Below are positions 8,875-22,737 of a stretch of DNA of 64,000 bases, piece by piece. Within the stretch, counting starts at the first letter, position 1, and each line of letters begins with the position of its first letter. The position numbers and the translations under genes were made by a program. Where the stretch lies: contig NZ_LT840186.1 in NCBI RefSeq assembly GCF_900177485.1, forward strand, positions 62,001 through 126,000. Reading direction: 5' to 3'. The notes beneath the pieces were generated by a model that was not told where the DNA came from, ran no database searches, and saw only the letters and a program-made list of their open reading frames with translations. The DNA is from Candidatus Pelagibacter sp. HIMB1321. Its GTDB lineage: Bacteria > Pseudomonadota > Alphaproteobacteria > Pelagibacterales > Pelagibacteraceae.

Positions 8875-9756
8875 ATGATACCGTACGATAAAAGATCTGG
8901 AAAAATTTGGTATAATAGTGAGCTTGTAGACTGGGCTGATGCTAAAATTCATGTTTTAAATCACGGCTTACATTATGCTAGTTGTGTATTTGAAGGTGAA
9001 AGAGTTTATGATGGATCAATATTTAAATTAGAAGAACACACCTCAAGACTTTTTTATTCAGCAAAGAGAATGGGGATGACTATCCCTTATTCAGAAGCAG
9101 AAATTAATGATGCTTGTAATAAAATTATCGCAGTTCAAAAAGTAGAAAATGGATATGTAAGACCTACTATTTGGAGAGGAAGTGAAATGATGGCTATCTC
9201 AGCTCAACAAACAAAAATTCATGTTGCAATTGCTACATGGGAATGGGGGTCTTATTTTGATCCAAAGTTAAAAGTTGAAGGTATAAAATTAAACATTTCA
9301 AATTGGAGAAGACCTGCACCAAATACTATTCCCTGGGATACGAAAGCGTCAGGACTTTATATGATTTGCACTTTATCAAAACATGAAGCAGAAAAACAAG
9401 GTTACACAGACTCATTAATGTTAGATCATGAAGGAAATGTTGCTGAAGCTACAGGAGCGAATATTTTTTTTAAAGACAAGAATAATGAGATACATACTCC
9501 AATTCCAGACTCGTTTTTAGACGGAATTACAAGACGTACAGTTATTGATATTGCAAAATCAAAAAATATCAAAGTGCACGAAAGAAAAATTAATCCATCA
9601 GAACTTTCTAATTTTATTGGTTGTTTTTTAACTGGAACAGCTGCAGAAGTCACACCAGTTTCATGTATTGCAGACAATCAATTTAAAGTATGTGATCTGA
9701 TTATAGATTTAAATGAAAGTTATCAAAATCTAGTTAGAAAGAAAAAAGCAGCTTAA
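8875..9756 (+). CDS. ilvE: Branched-chain amino acid aminotransferase
   Basis: This class IV PLP-dependent aminotransferase carries out the last step of Val, Leu and Ile synthesis. It is 293 residues long. The PLP lysine is K157 in WDTKASG, and the conserved EGNVAEATGANIFF segment (about 187-200) carries the pyridine-nitrogen-binding glutamate. The N-terminal WADAKIHVLNHGLHYASCVFEG is characteristic of IlvE rather than D-amino-acid transaminase or aminodeoxychorismate lyase. It is monocistronic, with its own promoter upstream, and overlaps the end of pgsA by 4 bases on the opposite strand. Confidence 0.94.
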   Translation: MIPYDKRSGKIWYNSELVDWADAKIHVLNHGLHYASCVFEGERVYDGSIFKLEEHTSRLFYSAKRMGMTIPYSEAEINDACNKIIAVQKVENGYVRPTIWRGSEMMAISAQQTKIHVAIATWEWGSYFDPKLKVEGIKLNISNWRRPAPNTIPWDTKASGLYMICTLSKHEAEKQGYTDSLMLDHEGNVAEATGANIFFKDKNNEIHTPIPDSFLDGITRRTVIDIAKSKNIKVHERKINPSELSNFIGCFLTGTAAEVTPVSCIADNQFKVCDLIIDLNESYQNLVRKKKAA

Positions 9757-10337
9757 TCCTTATTATCTTCTGATATTGCGTGATCAATGCCCTTACGCAT
9801 ATATTCATATCCAGTAAACAAAGTTAACGCAGCTGCTAGCCACAATAATATTATACCTATAGTTTGTGCATTATAATCTTGAAAATTTAAAATTCTATTT
9901 CCAGTATCTCCGGATAATAACAATGCGATAGAAACCATTTGTAAAATTGTTTTTAATTTTGCAAGATTTGAAACTGGTAATTTGATTTTACCTTTTGCAA
10001 GAAACTCCCTAAGACCTGAAATTAGTATTTCTCTTGTTAGTATTATAATTGCAGCAATGACTTCATAATTTTTTATAGTTCCATCCATTACTAAGAGTAT
10101 AAGAGCAGCCGCAATAATAATTTTATCAGCGATTGGATCTAATAGCTCTCCAAGCTTAGATTCTTCGCCTAACATTCTTGCTAACATGCCATCTAAAAAA
10201 TCAGTGAAAGATGCGATTATGAACAAAACTAGAGCTGTTAAATCTCCATAAAACCCTGGAAGATAAAAAGCTAAAACAAAAAATGGTACAATTATTATTC
10301 GCCCAATTGTAAGAATATTTGGAATTTTTTTTAACAT
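9753..10337 (-). CDS. pgsA: CDP-diacylglycerol--glycerol-3-phosphate 3-phosphatidyltransferase
   Basis: This integral membrane enzyme makes phosphatidylglycerol phosphate, the precursor of phosphatidylglycerol and cardiolipin. The 194-residue protein carries the CDP-alcohol phosphotransferase motif D-x2-DG-x2-AR-x8-G-x3-D-x3-D within DFLDGMLARMLGEESKLGELLDP (about residues 46-68, written here as its known parts). About four to five hydrophobic segments surround it. It is the last gene of the uvrB operon, 2 bases after uvrC. The uvrC-pgsA adjacency is also seen in E. coli and many other Proteobacteria. Confidence 0.95.
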   Translation of the reverse strand: MLKKIPNILTIGRIIIVPFFVLAFYLPGFYGDLTALVLFIIASFTDFLDGMLARMLGEESKLGELLDPIADKIIIAAALILLVMDGTIKNYEVIAAIIILTREILISGLREFLAKGKIKLPVSNLAKLKTILQMVSIALLLSGDTGNRILNFQDYNAQTIGIILLWLAAALTLFTGYEYMRKGIDHAISEDNKD

Positions 10338-10339
10338 AA

Positions 10340-12175
10340 TTACTCGTGAAAAAAGTTATATATCTTTTTTGCCACTTTTTCTTCAACACCTTCTACTGAT
10401 TTAATTTCATCCAAGCTCGCAGATTCAACCGATCTTGCTGATCCAAAGTGGTTTAATAAGGCTCTTTTTCTGATAGCACCAATACCTTCAATCTGATCTA
10501 ATAAGGATTTACTGATACCTTTCTTCCTTTTTGCTCTATGGGCACTGATTGCGAACCTATGTGACTCATCTCTTATTCTTTGAAGAAAAAATAAAGTTGG
10601 ATCATTTTTAGAAAATTTAAATTCTTTTCCATTGTGGAAAAAAGTTTCATTTCCACTATTTCTAAATTTGCCTTTTGCAATTGCTATAATAGGAATATCG
10701 TGAAGACCTAATTCGTTTAAACTTTCTCTAGCAACTGAATATTGACCTTTTCCACCATCTACCATGACTAAATCAGGAAAGGATAGGGAGTTATCTTTTT
10801 CTTGAACGGCTCTTTTAAACCTCCTGCTCAACACCTCTCTCATCATTCCATAATCATCTTGTTCATTTTCTTTATTTTTAATATTAAACTTTCTATATCT
10901 TTTTTTAATAAAGCCTTCGTCACCATAAGCTATCAAAGCTCCAACGCTATTTGTTCCTTGAATGTGACTATTATCGTAGACTTCTATTAGATTAATACTT
11001 GTCTCAAGATTGAATTTTTTTGCAATTTGATCAAAAAGTTCTTTGTTATTCTGACTTTCATAAAGCTTTCTATTTAAGCTATCTTTAGCGTTTTTAATTG
11101 CTTGATTGACAACTTTGAGTTTTGATCCTTTTTTAGCAACAGTAATGCTTATTTGTTTGCCTTCTTTTTCAGTTAGAGTTTTTTCAATTAAAATTTTTTC
11201 TTTTATTTCTTCTGATAGAATTATTGCTGAGGGTACACTTTTATTTTCATAAAACTGAGAAATGAATGAATTCAAAATTTCACTTAAATTTTCATCTGGA
11301 TCATGTTTTGGAAAAAAGGCTTGATTTCCCCAGTTTTGCTTTGATCTATAAAAAAAAACTTGAATACATGTTTTGCCTGACTCTTTATAACCAGCAATTA
11401 CATCTGCCTCTACTAAATTTGCTTCATTAATTCTCTGAGAAGATTGAATAATATTTAGTGCTTTGATTCTATCTCTTAGAATTACAGCTTTTTCAAAGTC
11501 CAACTCTTCACTAGCTTTCTCCATTTGATTTGATAAATTTTTTTGTATCTTCCTTGATTTGCCAGACACAAATTCGATTGCATCATCAACTGTCTGCTGG
11601 TAGTCATTTTTTTCTACATAACCAACACATGGTCCCGAACATCTTTTGATTTGATAAAGAATACAAGGTCTTTCTCTATTTTTAAAAACAGTATCATCAC
11701 AAACTCTGAGATGAAAAATTTTTTGTATCATTTTAATAGTCCAATTTGCAGATCCTGCGGATGCAAATGGACCAAAATAAAAACCTTCTTTTGATTTTTT
11801 TCCCCTATGTCTTTTTATTTGCGGCCATTTATCTTTGTTGCCAATGAATATAAATGGAAAGGATTTATCATCTCTTAATAAAATATTAAATTTAGGTTTA
11901 AATTTTTTAATTAAGTTTGCCTCTAAAAGTAATGCTTCACTCTCATTTGAGGTAGTTGTAATTTCAAGTTTTCTCGTCTGAGAAAGCATTCTTTCGGTTC
12001 GAATAATATGATTTTTTTCAGCAACATAACTTTTAAGTCTATTGGGTAGATTTTTGGCTTTACCAACATATAGAATATCGTTTTTCTCATTTAGCATCCT
12101 ATAAACACCTGGCAGTTTAGGAACTAAAGGGAGCTCTTTTTTAATTACTTCTTTTCCAATTTCAGAGCTTATCAT
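10340..12175 (-). CDS. uvrC: Excinuclease ABC subunit C
   Basis: UvrC makes both incisions in nucleotide excision repair. The N-terminal GIY-YIG nuclease domain begins at PGVYRM and [17 protein letters not shown] (UvrB-binding) motif lies near 200-235, an RNase H-like endonuclease domain in the middle (DNSHIQG and the MVDGGKGQ segment), and tandem helix-hairpin-helix motifs close the protein. I chose the ATG at 12175 (611 residues, close to E. coli's 610). A TTG ten codons upstream (12205) would lengthen it and give a 44-base overlap with folB. With the ATG the overlap is 14 bases. Confidence 0.95.
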   Translation of the reverse strand: MISSEIGKEVIKKELPLVPKLPGVYRMLNEKNDILYVGKAKNLPNRLKSYVAEKNHIIRTERMLSQTRKLEITTTSNESEALLLEANLIKKFKPKFNILLRDDKSFPFIFIGNKDKWPQIKRHRGKKSKEGFYFGPFASAGSANWTIKMIQKIFHLRVCDDTVFKNRERPCILYQIKRCSGPCVGYVEKNDYQQTVDDAIEFVSGKSRKIQKNLSNQMEKASEELDFEKAVILRDRIKALNIIQSSQRINEANLVEADVIAGYKESGKTCIQVFFYRSKQNWGNQAFFPKHDPDENLSEILNSFISQFYENKSVPSAIILSEEIKEKILIEKTLTEKEGKQISITVAKKGSKLKVVNQAIKNAKDSLNRKLYESQNNKELFDQIAKKFNLETSINLIEVYDNSHIQGTNSVGALIAYGDEGFIKKRYRKFNIKNKENEQDDYGMMREVLSRRFKRAVQEKDNSLSFPDLVMVDGGKGQYSVARESLNELGLHDIPIIAIAKGKFRNSGNETFFHNGKEFKFSKNDPTLFFLQRIRDESHRFAISAHRAKRKKGISKSLLDQIEGIGAIRKRALLNHFGSARSVESASLDEIKSVEGVEEKVAKKIYNFFHE

Positions 12176-12587
12176 GACTTCTTTTTTTGGTAATTTGGAT
12201 ACCAACGGACGAGCATTGTTTTAAAATTTCTAATTTTTCAATTTTCAACATTATTTTAGCAATTCTTTTGTCTTTAAATAATTCATCAAAAACTGCTTCA
12301 GCTAAAGTCTCAAGGAAGTTGTAGTGTTTTTTCTTAACAAGCTTTGTTATTAACTTTACAATTGTACCATAATTTACAATTGATTTTATATCTTTATCAT
12401 TTGATGGCTTCTTATCCTCGTAATCAATTTCTAAGCTAAATTTTACTTTTTGGGTTTTATTTTTTTCAAAGTCGTAATAACCAAGTTTTAAATCTAATAC
12501 CAATTCATTGATTAATATTTTTTTTTCGTAGTTGAATAAACTTTTATTCTTATCGATTTTTACAACGTTTAGATTATTTTTTTTCAT
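12162..12587 (-). CDS. folB: Dihydroneopterin aldolase-like protein
   Basis: This 141-residue protein belongs to the FolB family. The central region shows the strand-helix pattern of the tetrahydrobiopterin fold: [20 protein letters not shown], the [10 protein letters not shown] helix, and the conserved [12 protein letters not shown] segment with the glutamate that anchors the pterin. A C-terminal [15 protein letters not shown] follows. FolB cleaves dihydroneopterin to 6-hydroxymethyl-dihydropterin in folate synthesis. The ATG overlaps the stop of the upstream SDR gene by 4 bases. That SDR looks like a pteridine reductase, which strengthens the pterin assignment. The first 25 residues are a non-conserved extension. 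Confidence 0.82.
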   Translation of the reverse strand: MKKNNLNVVKIDKNKSLFNYEKKILINELVLDLKLGYYDFEKNKTQKVKFSLEIDYEDKKPSNDKDIKSIVNYGTIVKLITKLVKKKHYNFLETLAEAVFDELFKDKRIAKIMLKIEKLEILKQCSSVGIQITKKRSHDKL

Positions 12588-13317
12588 TCTTTCGTCATAA
12601 TATCAGGTGTTTTCCAATTTAGACTTTGCCCACTATCTACAGCTAAGACTTGACCGGTAATAGATATATTTTTTATAAAAAAGTCAACAGCATTACAAAT
12701 TTGCTTTACATCAACTTGTTTTTTTAGAGGGGTTGCTAAATATTGTTTTTTAAAGTGTTTTTTAGATTGCCTTTGATTTTTAATAGTTGGCCCAGGCGCA
12801 ATTCCGTTAACTCTAATTTTTGGAGCTAAACTCATCGCACTTGTTTTGGTAAGTGTATAAAGTCCAGTTTTACTTATAGTGTAAGAAAAAAAATAAGGAG
12901 TAAGCTTAAAAACTCTTTGGTCTATTATATTTATAATATTATTATTTAAACCCTTAGCATTTTTTGCAAAACTTTTAGACAATAAAGCTGGTGATCTTAA
13001 ATTTATATTAATATGTTTATCCCAACTTTTTGAAGTAAAGTTTTCTAATTTATCATTTTCGAATAACGAAGCATTATTTATTAAACAGTCAAAATATTTA
13101 AGTTTTAATTTTGAAAATTTCATTATTTTATTAATGTCATTTTCTTTTTCCAAATCACCTTTAATCAAATAAATTTTAGTACCATTTTCTGATAATTCTT
13201 TTTTTAATTTTTCAGCTTTAGACCTAGATTTATTAAAATGAATAACAATCTCTTTATTGGGACCAGATAATTTCTTTGCAATTGCAGCACCAATTCTTGT
13301 TGCCCCACCTGTAATTA

Positions 13318-13336
<19 letters not shown>
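12584..13336 (-). CDS. SDR oxidoreductase of the pteridine reductase (PTR1/FolM) type
   Basis: This 250-residue NAD(P)H-dependent SDR has the cofactor motif TGGATRIG at 9-16, which fits the TGxxxRxG form of pteridine reductases rather than the common TGxxxGxG. NNAS is at 87-90. The usual catalytic serine is replaced by aspartate: D139, Y152 and K156 reproduce the D-x12-Y-x3-K spacing of PTR1. The gene lies between uvrB (19-base overlap) and folB (4-base overlap), so reduction of dihydropterin, dihydromonapterin or dihydrofolate is the most likely job. Which of these it reduces cannot be told from sequence. An ordinary 3-oxoacyl-ACP reductase is unlikely given the Asp. Confidence 0.78.
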
Positions 13337-16713
<3,377 letters not shown>

Positions 16714-16721
16714 TTATCTTT

Positions 16722-17666
16722 TTAGTGAGATAAAAATTTTTCAGCTTCAAGAGCAGCCATACAGCCCATACCCGCAGCAGTTACAGCCTGTCTAAAGGTT
16801 TTATCTTTTACATCACCTGCAGCATAGACACCTGGAATATTTGTCTCTGTTGAGTCTGGTTTAGTGATTAAATAGCCTTCTTTATCCATTTCTAATTGTT
16901 CTTTGAAAAGTTGTGTTGCTGGATCATGTCCAATTGCAATAAATAAACCATCAACTTTCATTTCAGTAACTTCATTCGTTTTTAAATTCTTCACTTTGAT
17001 ACCTTTTACATTTTTAGGTTCATTGTCGCCAATTACCTCATCAACTGCACTGTCCCAAATAATTTCAATTTTTTTATTCTCCATTAACTTCTTTTGAAGC
17101 ATCTTTTCAGCTCTTAATTCATCTCTTCTGTGAATTAGTTTAACTTTTGATGCAAATTTAGTTAGGAACATTGCTTCCTCTACAGCAGCATTACCACCGC
17201 CAACAACAGCGACCTCTTTGTCTTTAAAGAAAAAACCATCACAAGTTGCGCAAGCAGAAACACCAAAACCTCTGAACTCTTGTTCAGATTTTAAATTTAA
17301 CCATCTTGCTTGAGCGCCTGTTGAAATAATTATGCTATCCGCTGTGTATTTTTGTCCACTATCTCCTACAGCTTCAAATGGTTGAGATTTTAAATTCACT
17401 GATGAAATGTGATCTTCAATCATTTCAGTTCCAACAGCTTTAGCTTGATCTTTCATTTGGTCCATTAACCAAGGGCCTTGAATTACATCTGCAAAACCAG
17501 GAAAATTTTCAACATCTGTTGTTGTAGTCAATTGTCCACCTGGTTGTGCTCCATAAACTAAAATTGGGTTTAACATTGCTCTTGCAGCATAAACTGCAGC
17601 TGTGTATCCGGCTGGACCAGATCCAATAATTAATACTTTTGTGTGTTTAGTTGGATTTTGACTCAT
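16722..17666 (-). CDS. trxB: Thioredoxin reductase
   Basis: This NADPH-dependent flavoenzyme reduces thioredoxin. The 314-residue protein has the FAD motif GSGPAGYTAA at 16-25, the redox-active CATC at 139-142, the NADPH motif GGGNAAVEEA at about 155-164, and the C-terminal FAD segment YAAGDVKDK. It is a complete low-molecular-weight TrxB. The start is an ATG, and only 21 bases separate it from the divergent ELM1-family gene, so both promoters must lie within the coding sequences or overlap strongly. Confidence 0.97.
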   Translation of the reverse strand: MSQNPTKHTKVLIIGSGPAGYTAAVYAARAMLNPILVYGAQPGGQLTTTTDVENFPGFADVIQGPWLMDQMKDQAKAVGTEMIEDHISSVNLKSQPFEAVGDSGQKYTADSIIISTGAQARWLNLKSEQEFRGFGVSACATCDGFFFKDKEVAVVGGGNAAVEEAMFLTKFASKVKLIHRRDELRAEKMLQKKLMENKKIEIIWDSAVDEVIGDNEPKNVKGIKVKNLKTNEVTEMKVDGLFIAIGHDPATQLFKEQLEMDKEGYLITKPDSTETNIPGVYAAGDVKDKTFRQAVTAAGMGCMAALEAEKFLSH

Positions 17667-17687
17667 ACGAGAGGTATATAGTCATTA

Positions 17688-18626
17688 ATGTCTAAATTAA
17701 AAGCTATTTTATTAACTGAAGGAATGCATGGTATGATAAGCCAAGTAGAAGGTTTAGCTAAAGCTCTTGATTTAGATTTTACTCACCACAAAGTTGAACT
17801 TGATAATTTTTGGAAATTACTTCCACCAAAATTAACTCCCATTTCTCAAAAAGTTTTTAAAAAAATTAATACAGATGATTTTGATGTAATCATATCATGT
17901 GGGAGAAAAAGTGTAATTCCATCTATTTATTTAAAAAAAAATTCACCAAAGAAAGTTGTAAATATCCATATTCAAGACCCTAAAGTTTCTCTTAATAATT
18001 TTGATTATATTATCGCTCCACAACATGATGGTCTTATGGGCAATAATGTTTATCAAACTAATGGTGCTATACATTATTTAACACAAGATGAGATTGATAG
18101 TCATTCAGACTATTTAAAAAGTAGATTAGATTTAGATAAAGATTATTTTTTACTTGTATTAGGTGGACCAACAAAACATTATGATTACTCAGAAAAAAAT
18201 ATTTCAAATGTTTTAAATATTTTTAATAACTTGGTAATTAAAAATAATCTTCAGGGGATAGTAATTCCCTCAATGAGGACACCAAAAAATATAATTGAAT
18301 TATCTAAATTTAAACTTCAACAAAATAGCCTTGTGATAGATACTATTGATAAAAAAGCATATTTATCTGCTTTATCATTAGCAAAATATATTTGTGTTAC
18401 ATGTGATTCAACCTCAATGATATCAGAGGCAGCTTTAACTGGTAAACCAATCTATGTTGCTGATATTCCAACCAACAAAAATGATCAGAGAATTAGAAAG
18501 TTTAGAGAATTATTTGGCAAATTAAATATAATTAAGAAATTAGATAATAGTCTTGAAAGTTGGGACTATGAAAGACTTGATGAAACTAGTAGAGTCGCAA
18601 ACGAAATTAAAAAACAATTATCATAA
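17688..18626 (+). CDS. ELM1/GT1 (DUF1022) family protein
   Basis: This 312-residue protein belongs to the family named after plant mitochondrial-fission factor ELM1 and is widespread in alphaproteobacteria. Visible family features are LTEGMHGMISQVEGLAKAL at the start, VIISCGRKSVIPSIYL, HIQDPKVSLNNFDYIIAPQHDG, and a C-terminal CDSTSMISEAALTGKPIYV that resembles the nucleotide-sugar site of GT-B glycosyltransferases. The bacterial function is not established; a glycosyltransferase-like role is inferred. No signal peptide or membrane segment is seen. The stop and the next start share one base (taATG), so it is coupled to the oxygenase gene downstream. Confidence 0.85.
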   Translation: MSKLKAILLTEGMHGMISQVEGLAKALDLDFTHHKVELDNFWKLLPPKLTPISQKVFKKINTDDFDVIISCGRKSVIPSIYLKKNSPKKVVNIHIQDPKVSLNNFDYIIAPQHDGLMGNNVYQTNGAIHYLTQDEIDSHSDYLKSRLDLDKDYFLLVLGGPTKHYDYSEKNISNVLNIFNNLVIKNNLQGIVIPSMRTPKNIIELSKFKLQQNSLVIDTIDKKAYLSALSLAKYICVTCDSTSMISEAALTGKPIYVADIPTNKNDQRIRKFRELFGKLNIIKKLDNSLESWDYERLDETSRVANEIKKQLS

Positions 18627-19288
18627 TGTCATTTTTAAAAAGTATCACAGATCATTCAAAGAAACATAACTTTCCATTTGATCATTGGGAATATCAAGAT
18701 GCATTAAATGATGGAGCTATTAACGAAATTGTTAGTGCAGATATACCAGATGTTAAACAATTTGATCTTAATTATGATGGCACAAGAGCAATCGATGGTG
18801 GTGCAGCAGAGTTTAGAGAAGGCAATCCATCAGGAGGTAAAGCAATAAAATTTAGATGTTTTGTTACAAAAGAAAATGCTTCTCAATTTCCACATTTAGT
18901 AAAATTTATAGAAGAACTTCAATCCAAAGAAGTGCATGAAAGAATTTCTAAAATGATTAATAAAGACCTGTCAAATTCATATGTGAGAGTAGAGGTAATC
19001 TGTGATAGAGAGGGTTTTTGGCTGAAACCTCATTGTGATATTAAAGAAAAACTAATGTCTGGCTTAATATTTGTGAATGATGCCAATGAATCTGAGGATC
19101 TTGGAACTGATTTTTATAATGAAAAATTAGAAAAAGTTAAAACAGTCCCATACAAACACAACTATGGCTATATGTTTACTAGTGGACCTAACACTTGGCA
19201 CGGAATGGAAAAGAAAAAGATAATTAAAGAAAGACGATGTATTCAAGTCAATTATGTGACTTTTGAAACTGACTGGAAAGTTGAATAA
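18626..19288 (+). CDS. 2-oxoglutarate/Fe(II)-dependent oxygenase-like protein
   Basis: This 220-residue protein has a plausible double-stranded beta-helix iron site: H136-x-D138 in KPHCDIKEK, H192 in NTWHGM, and a 2-oxoglutarate-binding arginine among R203/R204 in KERRCIQVNYV. The surrounding strands (RVEVICDREGFWL, GLIFVND, YGYMFTSGP) fit the prolyl-4-hydroxylase-like branch. The substrate is unknown. Being coupled to the ELM1/GT-like gene, it could modify a sugar or protein handled there, which is inference only. It ends 2 bases from the convergent 73-residue membrane protein gene. Confidence 0.75.
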   Translation: MSFLKSITDHSKKHNFPFDHWEYQDALNDGAINEIVSADIPDVKQFDLNYDGTRAIDGGAAEFREGNPSGGKAIKFRCFVTKENASQFPHLVKFIEELQSKEVHERISKMINKDLSNSYVRVEVICDREGFWLKPHCDIKEKLMSGLIFVNDANESEDLGTDFYNEKLEKVKTVPYKHNYGYMFTSGPNTWHGMEKKKIIKERRCIQVNYVTFETDWKVE

Positions 19289-19290
19289 AT

Positions 19291-19512
19291 TTAACTGTTA
19301 GAGAAAAATAAGCCACTTAGTATTGAAAGTAACGCTCCAACATGGACAACCATAATAGCCTTATCTTTCCAAAGATATCCCGTAACAAACCATAAAAAAA
19401 TACCAACAATGAAAAAATAAATATTTAAAGGTGTTAATCCCATTCCAGTAAGACCATATCCAATCAATTGAATTATTGTTGCAATCCACTTAATGATATC
19501 CACTGTTTTCAT
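19291..19512 (-). CDS. Small three-helix membrane protein, unknown function
   Basis: This 73-residue protein has three hydrophobic stretches: about 7-26, 29-46 and 52-70. They are joined by short polar turns, one being the LWKDKA segment. The ATG lies directly after the carB stop codon with no bases between, so it is probably read through from carAB. Similar small membrane proteins occur in alphaproteobacteria without known function. There is no sequence reason to tie it to pyrimidine synthesis beyond the location. Confidence 0.75.
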   Translation of the reverse strand: MKTVDIIKWIATIIQLIGYGLTGMGLTPLNIYFFIVGIFLWFVTGYLWKDKAIMVVHVGALLSILSGLFFSNS

Positions 19513-22500
19513 TTAAATATCCTGAAGAGAAGTAACTTCTAATTTCTTAGTCTTTAAAGATTTAATTCCCTCTAAGCAAGCAAGAGCTGTAGACATGTTA
19601 GTGCAATAAGGCACTTTATTTTTAAGAGTTGCCCTTCTTAGTGCTATTGCATCGTTTAATCTATGCTCACTATTTCCCCCGCCAGTATTAATAACTAAAG
19701 CAATCTTTTTAGAGTCTAAAACATCAACAATATGAGGAGAGCCGCTGCTTACTTTATTAATAATTTTACATTTCATTCCATATTTTTGGATGTATTCAGC
19801 TGTTCCTTTGGTTGCGCAAAGTTTAAAGTTTAATTTTATTAATTGCTTTGCAAGGTCTATCCCTTCATCTTTATGAGCATTTTTTAAAGAGATAAAAGCA
19901 AGACCTTTTTTTGGTAATGAATTAGCTGCAGCTATCTGACTTTTAGCAAAAGCCATACCAAAATCTTTATCAAACCCCATTACCTCACCGGTTGATTTCA
20001 TTTCAGGTCCTAAAAGTAAATCACTGTTGGGAAATTTATTAAATGGAAATACAGCCTCTTTAACTGCATACATGCCTTTAGATTTATCTTTTAAATTGAA
20101 TTTAGATAGTTTTTCTCCTGCCATGATTCTAGAGGCTATTTTTGCAAGGGGTAAACCTTTTGCTTTAGATACAAATGGGACAGTTCTACTTGCTCTAGGA
20201 TTAACTTCGATTACATAAATTTCATCTTTTTTAATAGCAAACTGAATATTCATGAAACCTTTAACATTTAAAGCTAATGCTAATTTTTTAGTTTGATTTT
20301 CAATTTCCTTAATTAGATATGGTTTAATTGATACAGGAGGCAAGCTACAAGCAGAATCACCTGAGTGGATTCCAGCTTCCTCTATGTGCTGCATAATCCC
20401 TGCCACAAAAACATCTTTACCGTCTGAAATAGCATCAACGTCAACTTCCATTGCATGATCTATAAACTTATCAATTAAAATAGGGTTTTCTTCAGCAGCT
20501 TTAAAAGCTTCTTCAATAAAGTTTTTCAATTGATTTTTTTCATGAACTATCTCCATAGCTCTTCCACCTAAAACATACGAAGGTCTTACCATCAAAGGTA
20601 ATCCAATTTTATCTGCAATTTGAATTGCTTGTTTGTAATTTTTAGCAATTCCACTTTCAGCTTGTTTTAAATGAAGTTTGTTTAAGAGATTTCTAAATCG
20701 GTCTCTATCTTCAGCAAGATCGATTGATGTATATTGTGTTCCTAAAATAGGTAATTTATTTTTATGCAAAAATTCTGCTAATTTAATTGGTGTTTGTCCT
20801 CCAAATTGAGCAATGACACCAAGTAGATTTCCTTTTTCTTGCTCTTTTTTGATAATGTTAAAAACATATTCCTCTTTTAAAGGTTCAAAATACAACCGAT
20901 CACTTGTGTCATAATCAGTAGATACTGTTTCAGGGTTGCAGTTTACCATTATGGTTTCAAAACCCGCATCCTTTAATGAAAAACTTGCTTGGCAGCAGCA
21001 ATAGTCAAATTCGATGCCTTGACCAATTCTATTTGGTCCACCACCTAAAATAATTATTTTCTTCTTTGAACTTGGATCTGCTTCACATTCTGAATTAATT
21101 GAAAAATTCCTTTGATATGTTGAATACATGTAAGGAGTAAAGGATTTAAATTCTGCAGCACAAGTATCTACTTTTTTATAAACAGGCAATATTTTTAAAG
21201 CTGTTCGTTTTTGTCTTACAATTTGTTCAGAAGTATTAGTTAATTCAGCAAGTTTTTTATCTGAAAAACCAATAGATTTTATTCTATTAAATTCATTAAA
21301 TTCTTTTGGTAATCCTTTATTTTTGATTTTATTTTCAGTATCAACGATTTCTTTAATTTGGTTTAAGAACCAAAGATCAACTTTTGAAAGATTAAATATT
21401 CTCTTTAGATTTATTTTTTTTCTTATTGCTTCAGCAATATAAAGTAGCTTGTTTGGAATATTTTCTTTAAGTTTTTTTTCAATTTGCTTTGTATTTAGAT
21501 CCAAAATTCTATCTAATCCAGAAAATCCAGTTTCAAGAGAAACTAAAGCTTTTTGTAAAGATTCTTTAAAGTTTCTACCAATTGCCATTGCCTCACCAAC
21601 CGACTTCATTGAAGTTCCTAATGATGCAGGGGAAGTTGAAAACTTTTCAAAAGTAAATCTTGGAATTTTTGTAACCACATAATCAATGCTTGGCTCAAAA
21701 GATGCTGGAGTTACTTTTGTAATTTCATTTTTGAGTTCATCCAGTGTGTAGCCAACAGCAAGTTTTGCAGCAACTTTAGCTATCGGAAATCCAGTTGCTT
21801 TAGATGCTAGAGCAGATGACCTGGAAACCCTTGGGTTCATTTCAATCACTACCATTCTTCCATTTTTTGGATTAATTGCAAACTGAACATTAGATCCTCC
21901 TGTTTCAACTCCAATTTTTCTTAGACACGCAATGGACGCATTTCTCATCACTTGATATTCTTTATCTGTTAATGTTAGAGCTGGCGCAACTGTAACAGAA
22001 TCTCCAGTGTGAATTCCCATAGGATCTACATTTTCAATGGAGCAAATTATAATACAGTTGTCTTTTTTATCTCTTACAACTTCCATTTCAAATTCTTTCC
22101 AACCTTCAAGACATTCTTCTACTAGAACTTGGCTCACAGGAGATTCGTGTAGTCCACTCTTAATTATCTTAAGATAATCTTTTTTATTTTTTGCAATTCC
22201 TCCACCTAATCCACCTAGGGTAAAAGCTGGTCTTATTATTGCAGGTAAACCAATTTGTTTTAAAACTTTTGAAGCTTGGTTGATATTGTTTACAATTTTA
22301 GATTTTGGTAAATCTAAACCAATATCAATCATATTTTTTCTAAATTTTTTTCGATCCTCAGCATTTGCAATTGCTTTTGAGTTAGCTCCAATTAACTCAA
22401 TTTTATATTTTTTAAGAATTCCTTTTTTTTCAGCTTCCATTGCGAGATTTAAAGCTGTTTGACCACCCATAGTTGGAAGGATTGCATCAGGTTTTTCCTT

Positions 22501-22737
22501 CTGAATAATTTTTTCTAAAACCTCTAATGTAATAGGCTCAATATAAGTTTTGTCTGCAACACCTGGATCAGTCATAATCGTTGCAGGATTTGAGTTAATT
22601 AATATGACTTTATAACCTTCATCTCTAAGAGCTTTACACGCTTGTGTTCCCGAGTAATCAAATTCACAAGCCTGGCCAATAATAATTGGACCTGCTCCAA
22701 CAACTAATATTTTTTTAAGATCTTTTCGTTTTGGCAT
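19513..22737 (-). CDS. carB: Carbamoyl-phosphate synthase large subunit
   Basis: CarB makes carbamoyl phosphate for pyrimidine and arginine synthesis. The 1074-residue protein has the two homologous ATP-grasp halves (about 1-400 and 555-935), an oligomerisation domain between them, and a C-terminal MGS-like allosteric domain that includes CATKGTAEY. Each half starts with its own glycine-rich element ([18 protein letters not shown] and [18 protein letters not shown]). It overlaps carA by 23 bases. Length and motifs are normal for the family. Confidence 0.98.
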   Translation of the reverse strand: MPKRKDLKKILVVGAGPIIIGQACEFDYSGTQACKALRDEGYKVILINSNPATIMTDPGVADKTYIEPITLEVLEKIIQKEKPDAILPTMGGQTALNLAMEAEKKGILKKYKIELIGANSKAIANAEDRKKFRKNMIDIGLDLPKSKIVNNINQASKVLKQIGLPAIIRPAFTLGGLGGGIAKNKKDYLKIIKSGLHESPVSQVLVEECLEGWKEFEMEVVRDKKDNCIIICSIENVDPMGIHTGDSVTVAPALTLTDKEYQVMRNASIACLRKIGVETGGSNVQFAINPKNGRMVVIEMNPRVSRSSALASKATGFPIAKVAAKLAVGYTLDELKNEITKVTPASFEPSIDYVVTKIPRFTFEKFSTSPASLGTSMKSVGEAMAIGRNFKESLQKALVSLETGFSGLDRILDLNTKQIEKKLKENIPNKLLYIAEAIRKKINLKRIFNLSKVDLWFLNQIKEIVDTENKIKNKGLPKEFNEFNRIKSIGFSDKKLAELTNTSEQIVRQKRTALKILPVYKKVDTCAAEFKSFTPYMYSTYQRNFSINSECEADPSSKKKIIILGGGPNRIGQGIEFDYCCCQASFSLKDAGFETIMVNCNPETVSTDYDTSDRLYFEPLKEEYVFNIIKKEQEKGNLLGVIAQFGGQTPIKLAEFLHKNKLPILGTQYTSIDLAEDRDRFRNLLNKLHLKQAESGIAKNYKQAIQIADKIGLPLMVRPSYVLGGRAMEIVHEKNQLKNFIEEAFKAAEENPILIDKFIDHAMEVDVDAISDGKDVFVAGIMQHIEEAGIHSGDSACSLPPVSIKPYLIKEIENQTKKLALALNVKGFMNIQFAIKKDEIYVIEVNPRASRTVPFVSKAKGLPLAKIASRIMAGEKLSKFNLKDKSKGMYAVKEAVFPFNKFPNSDLLLGPEMKSTGEVMGFDKDFGMAFAKSQIAAANSLPKKGLAFISLKNAHKDEGIDLAKQLIKLNFKLCATKGTAEYIQKYGMKCKIINKVSSGSPHIVDVLDSKKIALVINTGGGNSEHRLNDAIALRRATLKNKVPYCTNMSTALACLEGIKSLKTKKLEVTSLQDI

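Noticed and set aside
16714-16733. Hairpin TTATCT-8-AGATAA between aspC and trxB, possible bidirectional terminator
   Set aside because: The stem has only six mostly A-T pairs and lies in part within coding sequence; too weak to annotate.
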